Assembly (NCBI RefSeq): GCF_020271745.1
Contig: NZ_CP084296.1
Location: 2,046,001-2,110,000, forward strand
Source of the DNA: Providencia alcalifaciens
GTDB taxonomy: Bacteria; Pseudomonadota; Gammaproteobacteria; Enterobacterales; Enterobacteriaceae
Direction: 5' to 3'
Length of the DNA: 64,000 nucleotides
The translations under genes were made by a program, and so were the position numbers. Shown here piece by piece: positions 36,401 through 44,161 of this stretch (position 1 is its first letter; each line of letters starts with the position of its first letter). The notes under the pieces are model-generated. The model saw nothing but the letters and a program-made list of their open reading frames with translations. It was not told the DNA's origin and ran no database searches.

Positions 36401-36431
36401 GCAAAGTATGCAACGAATGGTAGGTATGTAG
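33414..36431 (+). CDS. hsdR: Type I restriction endonuclease and translocase subunit HsdR
   Basis: 1005 aa. N-terminal PD-(D/E)XK nuclease (EIDMVLFINGIPLITLELKNAW, E-x-K near residue 166), then superfamily 2 motor: Walker A SAGSGKSNS near residue 317, DEAH box in VIIDEAHSSQSG near 430, motif III AFTATPKN near 481, motif VI QTLSRLNRS. A helical C-terminus binds HsdM. It translocates unmodified DNA with ATP and cuts it. Intact; length normal for the family. Confidence 0.95.
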   Translation: MVSQTNEQALESAIEKCLAGISTEELKEGLSQQSLGAGYFIGAASDFNMQYAIDERFFWQFLQKTQEVELAKLQKNNPSDWQRKLLERFDRLIKKHGILHLLKKGLSVDDAHFNLLYPAPLASSSEKVKQNFADNVFSCTRQVRYSMANPLQEIDMVLFINGIPLITLELKNAWTGQTARYHGQKQYRDDRDATQALLTFGRCLVHMAVDTDEVYMTTKLSGGSTFFLPFNKGHNLGQGNPPNPTGHKTAYLWQKVFTKESLANIIQHFVRLDGSSKDPLPKRTLFFPRYHQLDVVRKLVDHAAQHGVGQTYLIQHSAGSGKSNSITWAAYQLIETYPASSDVAGGKSLEQPLFDSVIVVTDRRLLDKQLRDNIKEFSEVKNIIAPANKSSELKQALENGKKIIITTIQKFPFIIDGIADLSDKRFAVIIDEAHSSQSGSAHDNMNRAMGKSEVEEAEDAQDKILQAMKSRKMRGNASYLAFTATPKNSTLEKFGQRQEDGSFKPFHLYSMKQAIEEGFILDVLANYTTYKSYYEIEKSIADNPEFDTKKAQKKLRAYVERSQQTIDTKAEIMLEHFVPHVVNAKKLKGKGKGMVVTQNIETAIRYYKAIKRTLEEQGNPFKVAIAFSGTKEVDGIEYTEADINGFAESDTKDMFDTDEYRLLVVANKYLTGFDQPKLCAMYVDKKLASVLCVQTLSRLNRSAPKWGKKTEDLFVLDFFNSVEDIQSAFDPFYTATSLSQATDINVLHELKDEMDDVGVYEWYEVEDFVTRYFKNEDAQTLSPIIDVAAARFDHELELEAEAKVDFKIKAKQFVKIYGQMASIMPYEMVSWEKLFWFLKFLIPKLKVEDPDADAIDELLDSVDLSSYGLQRVKLNHSIKLSDQEAELDPQNPNPRGAHGGEKETDPLDEIIRTFNERWFQGWSATPEEQKVKFVNIAESIRNHPDFESKYKNNPDPHNRDLAFEKMLKEIMLQRRKDELELYKLFAGDSAFKASWTQSMQRMVGM

Positions 36432-36453
36432 GTAGGTAGAAAGGAGTGATGGT

Positions 36454-37539
36454 TTGCTGAAGGCAGTCTCAGAGTTATTAGATGGGTCACCAGGCCTGAA
36501 AGGACGTCAAATTGCCAAGGAGCTGGGACTGGATAAGTCCCAAGTGAACTCGTTTCTTCACAAAAACCAGGATACGTTTGTGAAAAACTCAAATCATGAA
36601 TGGTGCTTGATACGGGCTCAGCATGTGGAAATTGATTTCGGTACAGGTTGGATTGATGAGAAAGCCTTTGAGAGTGCTATCGGTAAGCTTGCGTATCAAA
36701 AAGATGCAAACAAGATAACATTTAGATTCGGCATCGATTGTAAGTTTTTGCTGATAGCATTGGCCCGTTTTCTTGCTCTCGCGAATCAGCTTACTGCGTA
36801 TGGTAAGGATGTGGTGATGGATACTACAGCATGTCCTAATACTCACAGTTTTTTCAGCAGAAATGGCTTCTTTGATTATCTTAATCAAAGTGTCACTTGT
36901 CTTCCTGAAAGGCCCGTTTTGTCAGCTGCTAAAACTTATCGGGATAATAGCGATACCTTGGTCGAACTAGGAGAAATTGCACAGCCAACCCAAAACAAGG
37001 AGCTTGTAATTCGTTTGGGCGACAGGTTTGTAGAGCATTCTTCAGCTAGCTATTTCTTAGCGGCTAAGACTGTTTTTTCAGAGCTTGTAGGCAACGTTAC
37101 TGATCACAGTGAATCCAAAATACCTGGACTAGCAGGTCTGCAAGTGTATCGACCATATAATAAACCAAAGCATATTCAAACAGTCATATCCGACTCTGGT
37201 TTAGGTATTGCCGCTACCTTGAGAACAACGTTACAAAGTGAACATCCGAAGTTGTACGCACAGTTTTCAGCGGAAACTGTTGAGAATGACATTGCGCTCG
37301 TTCAAAAAGCATTTACATCTGGTGAGGTTAGTCGCTTTGGTAAAGGCCGGGGGCTAGGCTTTAAGAGTAGTCGAGAGCACGCTAGCAAAGAGAAAGTTAT
37401 CATTGTTATTAGGCAGCTAACTTTCTCATTGGCTTTGGAATATGCGAAGGGTCAACTCATCAATGTTTCTGAAGATAGAGGGTTGGTCCCTATCACAGGA
37501 ACCCATATCTGTTTTGACTTCTATGTTGACAATTTCTGA
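36454..37539 (+). CDS. GHKL-type ATPase with N-terminal winged helix
   Basis: 361 aa. An N-terminal helix-turn-helix-like part (GLKGRQIAKELGLDKSQVNSFLHKN, residues about 14-40), a middle region with a STAS-like feel (ITFRFGIDCKFLLIALARFL), and a C-terminal HATPase_c fold: N box VFSELVGNVTDHSES (about 208-222), G1 box VISDSGLGI (about 244-252), G2 box GKGRGLGF (about 296-303). No phospho-acceptor His domain or membrane segment. TTG start at 36454 after GGAGTG, 22 bases after hsdR. Paired with the next gene. The role is unknown; a switch-like anti-sigma-type pair or a phage sensor is possible. Confidence 0.72.
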   Translation: MLKAVSELLDGSPGLKGRQIAKELGLDKSQVNSFLHKNQDTFVKNSNHEWCLIRAQHVEIDFGTGWIDEKAFESAIGKLAYQKDANKITFRFGIDCKFLLIALARFLALANQLTAYGKDVVMDTTACPNTHSFFSRNGFFDYLNQSVTCLPERPVLSAAKTYRDNSDTLVELGEIAQPTQNKELVIRLGDRFVEHSSASYFLAAKTVFSELVGNVTDHSESKIPGLAGLQVYRPYNKPKHIQTVISDSGLGIAATLRTTLQSEHPKLYAQFSAETVENDIALVQKAFTSGEVSRFGKGRGLGFKSSREHASKEKVIIVIRQLTFSLALEYAKGQLINVSEDRGLVPITGTHICFDFYVDNF

Positions 37540-37561
37540 TAAATAGTGTCAACTTAAGCAG

Positions 37562-38113
37562 ATGAAACAGTTAACTCATAAAATTCTTCTTTCAGAAGTC
37601 GTAGGTTCTGACCATGCCTTTGGTAACGATGAAGGTAGTGAAGCCTATGTGAAGATTAAAAAGATCGTTGATGGTCACCCATCATGCGATATTTTTGCTA
37701 TTAGCTTGGAAGGGATTCGATTCACTGATGCTTCATTTCCTCGTGAAAGTGTAATCTCGTTGGCTAAAGCATTGAAAGGAGAAAAAGGTTTTTACCTTTC
37801 TAATGTACCGAGTCGTGACCTTCTGGACAATTGGTCTTATGGCGCTACAGCCAAGGATCAACCTCTTCTAGTCAAGAGTGATAGCGGTTACGAAGTGCTC
37901 GGTGTGAAACTTAGTGCGACTGTCAAAGAGCTTCTAGATTTTGTTATTGCAAAAAAGACAGTGACTTCGTCACATGTATCTAAGCACTTTGACATTTCAG
38001 CACAGAATGCCAGTGGTCGATTAAAGAAGCTTCATGCTACAGGTCTTGTGTTAGGTCAAAAAGAAGTGGCAGAGTCAGGTGGACTGGAGTTTGTCTACCG
38101 ATCAATTGTGTAG
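37562..38113 (+). CDS. STAS-like (DUF4325) protein with C-terminal winged helix
   Basis: 183 aa. The N-terminal part ([25 protein letters not shown]...[28 protein letters not shown]) matches the DUF4325 STAS-like pattern, a fold related to anti-anti-sigma factors. The C-terminal part ([28 protein letters not shown], about 140-170) is a winged helix-turn-helix. It follows the GHKL gene by 22 bases; GHKL ATPase plus STAS protein recalls the SpoIIAB/SpoIIAA partner-switch design. Last gene before a strong terminator. Function unknown. Confidence 0.72.
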   Translation: MKQLTHKILLSEVVGSDHAFGNDEGSEAYVKIKKIVDGHPSCDIFAISLEGIRFTDASFPRESVISLAKALKGEKGFYLSNVPSRDLLDNWSYGATAKDQPLLVKSDSGYEVLGVKLSATVKELLDFVIAKKTVTSSHVSKHFDISAQNASGRLKKLHATGLVLGQKEVAESGGLEFVYRSIV

Positions 38114-38174
38114 TTTTTTTGGTTTTCTGGTTAATCTGCTTGCGTTAATCAGAATTGAAGTTTATTATTTGATC

Positions 38175-38194
38175 AGATCCTTTGGATCTTTTTT
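38175..38194 (+). terminator. Intrinsic terminator of the R-M operon
   Basis: AGATCC (38175-38180), TTT loop, GGATCT (38184-38189), then an uninterrupted T-run. It separates the R-M/GHKL/STAS operon from the CBASS operon. Confidence 0.82.
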
Positions 38195-38241
38195 ATTAAT
38201 ATCTGATAAATGTGATTAAGTTAAGCAGAATAGGAGGCTTT

Positions 38242-38415
38242 ATGGCTACAAATCCCCCATCAGGTGACGGACACAGAAACGGTGCCGTTAAAGGTAGATC
38301 TCAGACTCAGACGCCAAGTGGACATTGGGTAAAGCGAGATGCTGATACTGGTCGATTCATGGATGTAAAGACATCTGACAAAACGCCTTTTAAAGGCGTC
38401 AGGAAGGAGAAATAG
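38242..38415 (+). CDS. Small conserved basic protein, first gene of the CBASS operon
   Basis: 57 aa from the ATG at 38242 with a strong AGGAGG 5 bases upstream; an upstream GTG at 38212 lacks a ribosome site. It is Gly/Arg/Lys-rich with little hydrophobic content: NPPSGDGHRNGAVKGRSQT, WVKRDADTGRFMDVK, TPFKGVRKEK. The pattern GDGHRNGAVKGRSQ and the K-R-D-x-x-T-G-R-F-M segment look conserved rather than random, and I recall similar small proteins in many mobile elements. No known domain. The next gene starts one base after its stop. Confidence 0.6.
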   Translation: MATNPPSGDGHRNGAVKGRSQTQTPSGHWVKRDADTGRFMDVKTSDKTPFKGVRKEK

Positions 38416-38416
38416 T

Positions 38417-38785
38417 TTGGCTAATGGTAAAACCCATTTGGTCGTCGGGGCTGCGGTTGGTTTAACCGTTGCCCTAGCGGACAACAAAAAACAAGCTGTC
38501 AGTCACCATCCTGTAACTGCCATTACGGTTGGCTCTCTATTTGGCAAGCTTCCAGATATTCTGGAACCCTCTTTGGGTAACCCTCACCATCGCCAGTTTT
38601 GCCACAGTCTATTGGTGTTAACTGCACTAGGTGTTGGTCTCAAACATTTGTATGAGTGGCAACCGGAAGAGGCAATTGATAAGTGTCTTCGCGGGCTGGG
38701 GCTAATCGCCGGATGTGCTTATGTCAGCCATTTGCTCTGTGATGCGACAACACCGCGCTCACTTCCTTTAATTGGCAAACTATAG
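38417..38785 (+). CDS. Small DUF457-type membrane-bound metal-dependent hydrolase
   Basis: 122 aa from a TTG at 38417 (AGGAGA 6 bases upstream). It has the YdjM/DUF457 layout: His in NGKTHLVVGAAVGL, the LFGKLPDILEPS...HHRQFCHSLLVL segment (Asp and paired His as likely metal ligands), and AYVSHLLCDATTPRSLPL (H-x3-D). Two or three membrane segments. Family members are inner-membrane proteins, often SOS-linked in enterobacteria, with unclear substrate. It lies 9 bases before the CBASS effector and in the same run of genes, so it may be an accessory membrane component. Confidence 0.7.
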   Translation: MANGKTHLVVGAAVGLTVALADNKKQAVSHHPVTAITVGSLFGKLPDILEPSLGNPHHRQFCHSLLVLTALGVGLKHLYEWQPEEAIDKCLRGLGLIAGCAYVSHLLCDATTPRSLPLIGKL

Positions 38786-38794
38786 GAGTTTTGA

Positions 38795-39949
38795 ATGGTC
38801 GTTGAAGTCACGAGGCACATTAAGCGTCCTGTTGAGCGGGAGCTTTGGGCTCGCGCAGCTGCTCGTTGTCAGTTTAGCGGGTGTAATAAATTGTTATACA
38901 AATCAGCGGTGACCCAGGAATCGGTCAATGTCTCTCAAAATGCTCATATTTACGCATTTTCTGAGAATGGGCCTCGTGGTTGGGGACTCTTTAAAACCAA
39001 GCCAACCAGCTTGAATGACGTCAGCAACCTCATGTTGATGTGCTATGACTGTCACAAAAAAATTGACCAGAAAGGCAGCGAAGATAGGTATCCAGCCGAT
39101 CTCTTGATTAGTTGGAAAATGCAGCATGAGCAACGTATAGAAATCCTCACAGGCATTGCTCCTGATCGCAAATCAAATGTTGTTTTATATGGTGCCAATA
39201 TTGGAACTGAAAGATCACCGATTAATTATCACGGTTGTGTTGAGGCAATGTTTCCGAATTGGTATCCGGCAACTGAAAAGCCAGTGACACTATCCATGGT
39301 ATCAGAGCTGAAGGATCACTCTGAACAATATTGGCAAGCAGAGTCGCAACACCTAACGAAGCGTTTTCAAAGTAAAATTTCATCGATCATCGAAGAGGAT
39401 TCTTGTAAGCATTTTTCATTGTTCGCGTTAGCTCCTCAGCCATTGTTAATAAAACTTGGCGCTTTGCTTACCGACAAAATTGAGGTCGAGACTTATCAGC
39501 TGCATCGAGAGCCTAAAGGCTGGTTTTGGCAAGACTGTTCAGATGATTTTGAGTACATCATCAACAGACCTCAAAATATGGAGGGGAAGCCTGCCCTGGT
39601 ACTTTCTTTGAGTGACCATGTGTCGCATGAGCGAATTACTCGGGTTGTAGGGCCAGATACATCGATTTGGGAAGTGACTATCAAGCACCCTCATAATGAT
39701 TTCATGCAGTCAAAACAGCAGCTCTCTTTGTTCAGAAAGTGCATAAGAAAGCTGATTGTTGAAATCAAAAATACACACGGGGATGCCACGCCACTGCAAA
39801 TATTTCCTGTGATGCCAGTATCGTGTGCCGTCGAATTAGGACGGGCCAGAATGCCTAAGGCTGATATGCCATGGCTTATTTATGACCACGACATAAAAAC
39901 ACAACAATTTGTAATGGCAGTCGAGCTTCGAGGAGACCTTCATGAGTAA
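38795..39949 (+). CDS. HNH-SAVED effector nuclease of CBASS (Cap5-like)
   Basis: 384 aa. N-terminal HNH nuclease: zinc Cys 25, 30, 83 and 86, active-site His51 in NAHIYAF, Asn78 and His87 in SNLMLMCYDCHKKI. From about residue 170 to the end is a SAVED domain, the cyclic-oligonucleotide sensor (FSLFALAPQPLLIKLGALLTDKI, then VETYQLHREPKGWFW and the final IYDHDIKTQQFVMAVEL). In known Cap5 proteins, a cyclic di- or trinucleotide made during infection triggers non-specific DNA degradation and abortive infection. Overlaps the CD-NTase gene by 8 bases. Start ATG at 38795 after AGGAG. Confidence 0.9.
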   Translation: MVVEVTRHIKRPVERELWARAAARCQFSGCNKLLYKSAVTQESVNVSQNAHIYAFSENGPRGWGLFKTKPTSLNDVSNLMLMCYDCHKKIDQKGSEDRYPADLLISWKMQHEQRIEILTGIAPDRKSNVVLYGANIGTERSPINYHGCVEAMFPNWYPATEKPVTLSMVSELKDHSEQYWQAESQHLTKRFQSKISSIIEEDSCKHFSLFALAPQPLLIKLGALLTDKIEVETYQLHREPKGWFWQDCSDDFEYIINRPQNMEGKPALVLSLSDHVSHERITRVVGPDTSIWEVTIKHPHNDFMQSKQQLSLFRKCIRKLIVEIKNTHGDATPLQIFPVMPVSCAVELGRARMPKADMPWLIYDHDIKTQQFVMAVELRGDLHE

Positions 39950-41132
39950 TACTAAAAGTAACGATGTTCTAAACACAATTCTGGAAAAAATTGAGCTACC
40001 AGAGAGTGCTTATGAAAAGGCTGAAAAACGCTATAAGGATCTAGGTGATTGGTTACATCGCCCAGAGTCAACATGCGTGAATTTTGATCCCCACGTGTTT
40101 TCTCAAGGGTCCTTTCGTTTAGGTACGGCGATTAGGCCCGATTCAGAAGAACAGTATGACCTAGACATGGGGTGCAATCTTCGGCGTGGCCTGGATAAAA
40201 CGTCTATCACTCAAAAGCAACTAAAGCACCAAGTCGGTCATGAATTAGAGCTTTATCGAAACGCCAGAGGAATTAAGGAAGAGCTAGCCGAGAAGAAACG
40301 CTGTTGGCGCTTAGAGTATGCCGATGGTCTTAGCTTTCACATGGACATAGTTCCGTGTGTGCCAGAGAGTGATACAGGAAGAGGACTTTTGAAAAAGCGG
40401 ATGGTCGAAAACTCTAAGTTTGATGAAAACTTGGCTCAAAACGTGTCTCAGCTTGCAGTTTCGATTACCGACAACACAGATTCCACTTATGCAGTTGTGA
40501 ATGAAAACTGGCGTATCAGCAATCCTGAAGGATATGCTCGATGGTTTGAAACGCGCATGAAGACGGCACGGTTAGTGATAAACGAACGTGAAATGCGATT
40601 TAAAGCCAGTATAGATAGTCTGCCATATTATCAATGGAAGACACCCTTACAGCAGGTTATCCAATTATTGAAGCGTCATCGTGACACTATGTTTAAAAAC
40701 AATGAGGATAGTAAGCCAATATCGGTAATCATCACTACATTGGCGGCTAAATCGTATAAAGGTGAAAGTGATTTGGCTTCAGCGTTGAATACGGTGCTCT
40801 CCGAGATGGATGACCATATTTCTGCACAAGCACCAATGATTCCGAACCCAGTCAACCCAGCCGAAGATTTTGCAGACAAGTGGTATGACGAAAAATCTGC
40901 TCAATACCGATTACAAGAAAACTTTTATAAATGGCTGTATCAAGCTAGAGCTGACTTTAGTGCGCTTTGCTCAAGTGATGATACGCAACGAATAGTAAAT
41001 GCGGCGCAAAATGGTTTGGATTTGAAGCTTGATTCAAGTTCGGTAGCACGTCTATTGGGTATTCCTGCGGTGACAACAAAACCAACTTTCGCAATTCAAT
41101 CATCTGATCCAAAGCCATGGTTTAAGCAATAG
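39942..41132 (+). CDS. CD-NTase (cGAS/DncV-like) of CBASS
   Basis: 396 aa nucleotidyltransferase. Signature SQGSFRLGTAIRP (GS at residues 56-57), metal-binding Asp73 and Asp75 in YDLDMGCNL, third Asp135 in SFHMDIVPC. The rest matches the helical lobe of CD-NTases. On infection such enzymes make a cyclic oligonucleotide signal for the SAVED effector. The product cannot be predicted from sequence alone. Adjacent to the effector (overlap) and to an E2-like gene (no gap). Confidence 0.9.
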   Translation: MSNTKSNDVLNTILEKIELPESAYEKAEKRYKDLGDWLHRPESTCVNFDPHVFSQGSFRLGTAIRPDSEEQYDLDMGCNLRRGLDKTSITQKQLKHQVGHELELYRNARGIKEELAEKKRCWRLEYADGLSFHMDIVPCVPESDTGRGLLKKRMVENSKFDENLAQNVSQLAVSITDNTDSTYAVVNENWRISNPEGYARWFETRMKTARLVINEREMRFKASIDSLPYYQWKTPLQQVIQLLKRHRDTMFKNNEDSKPISVIITTLAAKSYKGESDLASALNTVLSEMDDHISAQAPMIPNPVNPAEDFADKWYDEKSAQYRLQENFYKWLYQARADFSALCSSDDTQRIVNAAQNGLDLKLDSSSVARLLGIPAVTTKPTFAIQSSDPKPWFKQ

Positions 41133-41846
41133 ATGAAGCACTGGAAGGCTGTGGGCCTAGAGGCTTTTCTCTCGGCCTATCCGAACATTAGATTAGTAGA
41201 TGTCCATGCAGATAAGATTGAGTTGCAGGGAGAGTATCAGTTAAAAGCACAGCTAGCTGGAAGTCGGTTTATTGAGCGAACATTTTCTCTAAGGATTGTA
41301 TGCCCAAGTGAGTATCCTAGGGCTTTACCAGTGGTGTTTGATACAGCTGGTTACTTTCCTCGTAATCAGGACTTCCATACTTACTCTGATGGATCATTTT
41401 GTCTTGGCTCAGACCTAAAAATTAAGTCAATTTTGAAAGCCGACTCGTCATTGACAACCTTTTTCGAAAAGATTGTTGTCAGGTTTCTTTATTCGGTGTC
41501 CCATAGGGTTGAATTTGGCAACTTTCCCTATGGCGAACTGGACCATGGTGAGAAAGGCCTGATTGATGATTATTCTCAGTTGTTCAATGTTAATGGTAAA
41601 GCATCGGTTCTACGGGCACTGAAAGCGTTAGGTTTGCGCAAGCGTGAGGCAAATAAATTACCTTGTCCATGTGGTTGTGGTGATCGTCTTGGCTCGTGTG
41701 ACTATCGGTTTGTCTTGAACGAGTTTCGTCAAGTTGAGCGCCGCCGATGGTTTCGCGATCACCTACAAGAAGCTTTTACACCGATTGAAAAACCCAAAAG
41801 GAGAGTTGGGAAAAAAACTAAAAGGCCAAGTAGAAATACGCCTTAG
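41133..41846 (+). CDS. E2-like protein of type II-short CBASS with C-terminal Cys cluster
   Basis: 237 aa. Residues 1-130 have an E2/UBC-like fold pattern: FSLRIVCPSEYPRALPVVFDTAGYFP, then HTYSDGSFCLGS with the probable catalytic Cys90. No E1 or JAB gene is in the operon, so this is the E2-only (short) type II arrangement, where the E2 is thought to prime or attach to the CD-NTase. After residue 175 comes CPCGCGDRLGSCDYRF (Cys 178, 180, 182, 189), a metal-binding-like cluster, and a basic tail (KPKRRVGKKTKRPSRN). Last gene of the operon. Confidence 0.82.
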   Translation: MKHWKAVGLEAFLSAYPNIRLVDVHADKIELQGEYQLKAQLAGSRFIERTFSLRIVCPSEYPRALPVVFDTAGYFPRNQDFHTYSDGSFCLGSDLKIKSILKADSSLTTFFEKIVVRFLYSVSHRVEFGNFPYGELDHGEKGLIDDYSQLFNVNGKASVLRALKALGLRKREANKLPCPCGCGDRLGSCDYRFVLNEFRQVERRRWFRDHLQEAFTPIEKPKRRVGKKTKRPSRNTP

Positions 41847-41930
41847 CTTAATCAGCTCCCTCAGCATTTTTTGGCGTATGTGTTAATACATATCGGATTT
41901 TTTAGTCTAATCAACCGGCAACGCCAGATT

Positions 41931-41959
41931 GAACCTTCACACTATCGTGTCGGAGGTTC
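41931..41959 (+). promoter_or_regulatory. Hairpin that buries the traI ribosome binding site
   Basis: GAACCT (41931-41936) pairs with AGGTTC (41954-41959) and ACAC (41939-41942) with GTGT (41947-41950), loop TATC. The GGAGG ribosome site (41952-41956) lies in the 3' arm, three bases before the traI ATG. It may limit translation of the relaxase. Confidence 0.55.
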
Positions 41960-41962
41960 ACT

Positions 41963-44113
41963 ATGTTCAAAAAACTATTTTTTCAAACCAAAGCACTACC
42001 AGAGCTTTCATCGCAACTGGATGCAGACATTCCACGCTATCCGCCATTCCTGAAGGGGTTGCCAGCTGCGTCACCCGAGGATTTGCAGTCCACACAAGAC
42101 GAGCTAATTGCCAAACTGCGCCAAGTACTTGGCTTCAACCAGCGTGATTTTCAAAGGCTAATTCAGCCCTGCATTGATCATCTGGCGTCCTATGTTCACT
42201 TGCTGCCAGCATCTGAGCATCATCATCACAGTGGCGCTGGTGGTTTATTACGTCATTCGTTGGAAGTTGCTTTCTGGGCTGCACAAGCTGCTGAAGGGAT
42301 CATCTTTGTTGCCAGTGGCACACCGGTTGAGAAAAAAGAGCTTGAACCAAGGTGGCGTGTTGCGGCGGCATTAGGCGGTTTGTTCCATGATATTGGTAAG
42401 CCCGTTTCAGACCTGTCCATTACAGACGAAGATGGACGCTATCAGTGGAACCCATTTTTAGAAACTTTATCCCAGTGGACCACAAATAACAGTATTGAAC
42501 GCTATTTCATTCGCTGGCGCGACGGACGGTGCAAGCGGCACGAGCAATTTTCAATTCTGGTGTTAAACCGGGTGATGACACCTGAGTTGCTCGCCTGGTT
42601 AACCCAGCCGGGCCCTGAGATTTTGCAAGCCATGTTGGAAGCAATTGGCAATACCGATCCCGAGCATGTCCTGTCTAAATTGGTTATTGAAGCTGACCAA
42701 ACCAGTGTCCAGCGAGATCTGAAAGCTCAACGAATTTCCGTTGACGACAACGCCCTTGGTGTCCCAGTTGAACGCTATCTACTTGATGCTATGAGGCGAT
42801 TACTTGCCAGTTCCCAGTGGCTGGTCAATCAGCGAGACGCCAGAGTCTGGGTACGAAAATCGAATCAATCAACCCATCTTTTCCTGGTTTGGAAAAGCGC
42901 GGCTAAAGACATCATTGAGCTATTGGCCAAAGACAAGATACCTGGCATCCCAAGAGATCCCGATACCCTTGCGGACATCCTCATTGAGCGAGGATTGGCC
43001 ACTAAATCCGCCTCAAATGAGCGATATGAAAGCCTTGCCCCTGAAGTGCTGATCAAAGACGACAAGCCAATCTGGCTACCCATGCTGCATATATCTGAGG
43101 CAGATATATTGTTCAGCTCGAATGTACCAAGTAGCGTGATGCTGTTCAGCAAATCTGAGTGGGAAGCAAAACAGCAAACACAAGCAGAGCCACAGAGTCG
43201 CTCCAGTGAGCAGCCAGGCTTGCCTGAAGCGTCATCATCAATTGAACTCAGTAATTCGGCTGAGTCGCCATCGACAAAATCGTTAGAACAAGATGATGAA
43301 CTTCGTCATTCAATCGATGTTAATAACCTCCAGTCAGCAGAAAACGATCCAAGAGATGGATGTGAAAAGCCTAACAATTCATATGATGGCGCTATCTCAA
43401 ATAACGTAAGCCAGCAAAACGAAGCAGCATTTAATCTCCCTGAATCTTTGGCGTGGCTCCCAGAGGCCAGCAGTGCGTTGATTATGGCTGGTGAACAGAT
43501 ACTGATCCGCTATCCCGATGCCGTAAGACCTTGGTGTGCACCCCGAAAACTGCTTGCTGAACTCAGTCGATTAGATTGGCTTGAACTAGATCCCGCAAAC
43601 CCGACACGTAAGGCCAGAACTGTGACTACGAATGATGGCGTTCAGGAGCAAGGGTTACTGCTGAAAGTATCGATTTCTAAAGGGCTAATTGCACTGATTG
43701 ACCTTTCCAAACAAGACGCAGAGTCAGTGGAACCAATTCAGAACGAAGAGGCTTCACAGCGTCCGAGTCGAACTGAGACAGCCAATGCCCAAGCAAAAGA
43801 GCCCGCCACAAGAGCGGAGCGTAAGCAAAAGCCGATTGCGCCCAATGCAAACTCAAGTACAGACCCCAAACACGCGCAGCGGCAACAGATGGTTAATTTT
43901 GTGAAAGATTTGCCCATCTTACTGACCGATGGCGATTACCCAGACGTGGATCATAGTGCCGATGGTATTCGCGTCACGATTCAAACCTTACGCCAAGTCG
44001 CCAATGAGCATGGCATTCCAGCCGGACAGCTGCTTCGGGGGATCTCGGCCAGTGACCAATGCCAGTTTGATGAGGGGGAAACGGTTCTGTTTACCGCTCA
44101 CGCTGAACGTTAA
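41963..44113 (+). CDS. traI: Relaxase TraI (MOBH family)
   Basis: 716 aa, the SXT/R391 conjugative relaxase. It nicks oriT and pilots the transferred strand. The TraI_2 relaxase domain is N-terminal: the His cluster LLPASEHHHHSGAGGLLRHSLEVAFW near residues 81-105 and the HD motif ALGGLFHDIGKPVSD near 137-151, as expected for MOBH enzymes that use a His/HD metal site. A low-complexity, Ser/Glu-rich linker occupies about 390-490, then a C-terminal conserved domain (about 635-716). Starts at the ATG at 41963; traD follows after 48 bases. Confidence 0.95.
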   Translation: MFKKLFFQTKALPELSSQLDADIPRYPPFLKGLPAASPEDLQSTQDELIAKLRQVLGFNQRDFQRLIQPCIDHLASYVHLLPASEHHHHSGAGGLLRHSLEVAFWAAQAAEGIIFVASGTPVEKKELEPRWRVAAALGGLFHDIGKPVSDLSITDEDGRYQWNPFLETLSQWTTNNSIERYFIRWRDGRCKRHEQFSILVLNRVMTPELLAWLTQPGPEILQAMLEAIGNTDPEHVLSKLVIEADQTSVQRDLKAQRISVDDNALGVPVERYLLDAMRRLLASSQWLVNQRDARVWVRKSNQSTHLFLVWKSAAKDIIELLAKDKIPGIPRDPDTLADILIERGLATKSASNERYESLAPEVLIKDDKPIWLPMLHISEADILFSSNVPSSVMLFSKSEWEAKQQTQAEPQSRSSEQPGLPEASSSIELSNSAESPSTKSLEQDDELRHSIDVNNLQSAENDPRDGCEKPNNSYDGAISNNVSQQNEAAFNLPESLAWLPEASSALIMAGEQILIRYPDAVRPWCAPRKLLAELSRLDWLELDPANPTRKARTVTTNDGVQEQGLLLKVSISKGLIALIDLSKQDAESVEPIQNEEASQRPSRTETANAQAKEPATRAERKQKPIAPNANSSTDPKHAQRQQMVNFVKDLPILLTDGDYPDVDHSADGIRVTIQTLRQVANEHGIPAGQLLRGISASDQCQFDEGETVLFTAHAER

Positions 44114-44161
44114 TCCATTTGAAGTTAAGCGGATTGTAAACGGTTATTTTGCGGAGCATGA

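Noticed and set aside
27470..36431. WYL regulator plus HsdM-like methylase considered as a BREX or DISARM locus
   Set aside because: No BrxC/PglY, PglZ or DrmA/B proteins; the methylase, specificity subunit and HsdR clearly form a type I R-M system.
38795..39949. HNH-containing gene considered as a homing endonuclease or McrA-type enzyme
   Set aside because: The SAVED domain and adjacency to a CD-NTase and E2-like gene identify a CBASS effector.
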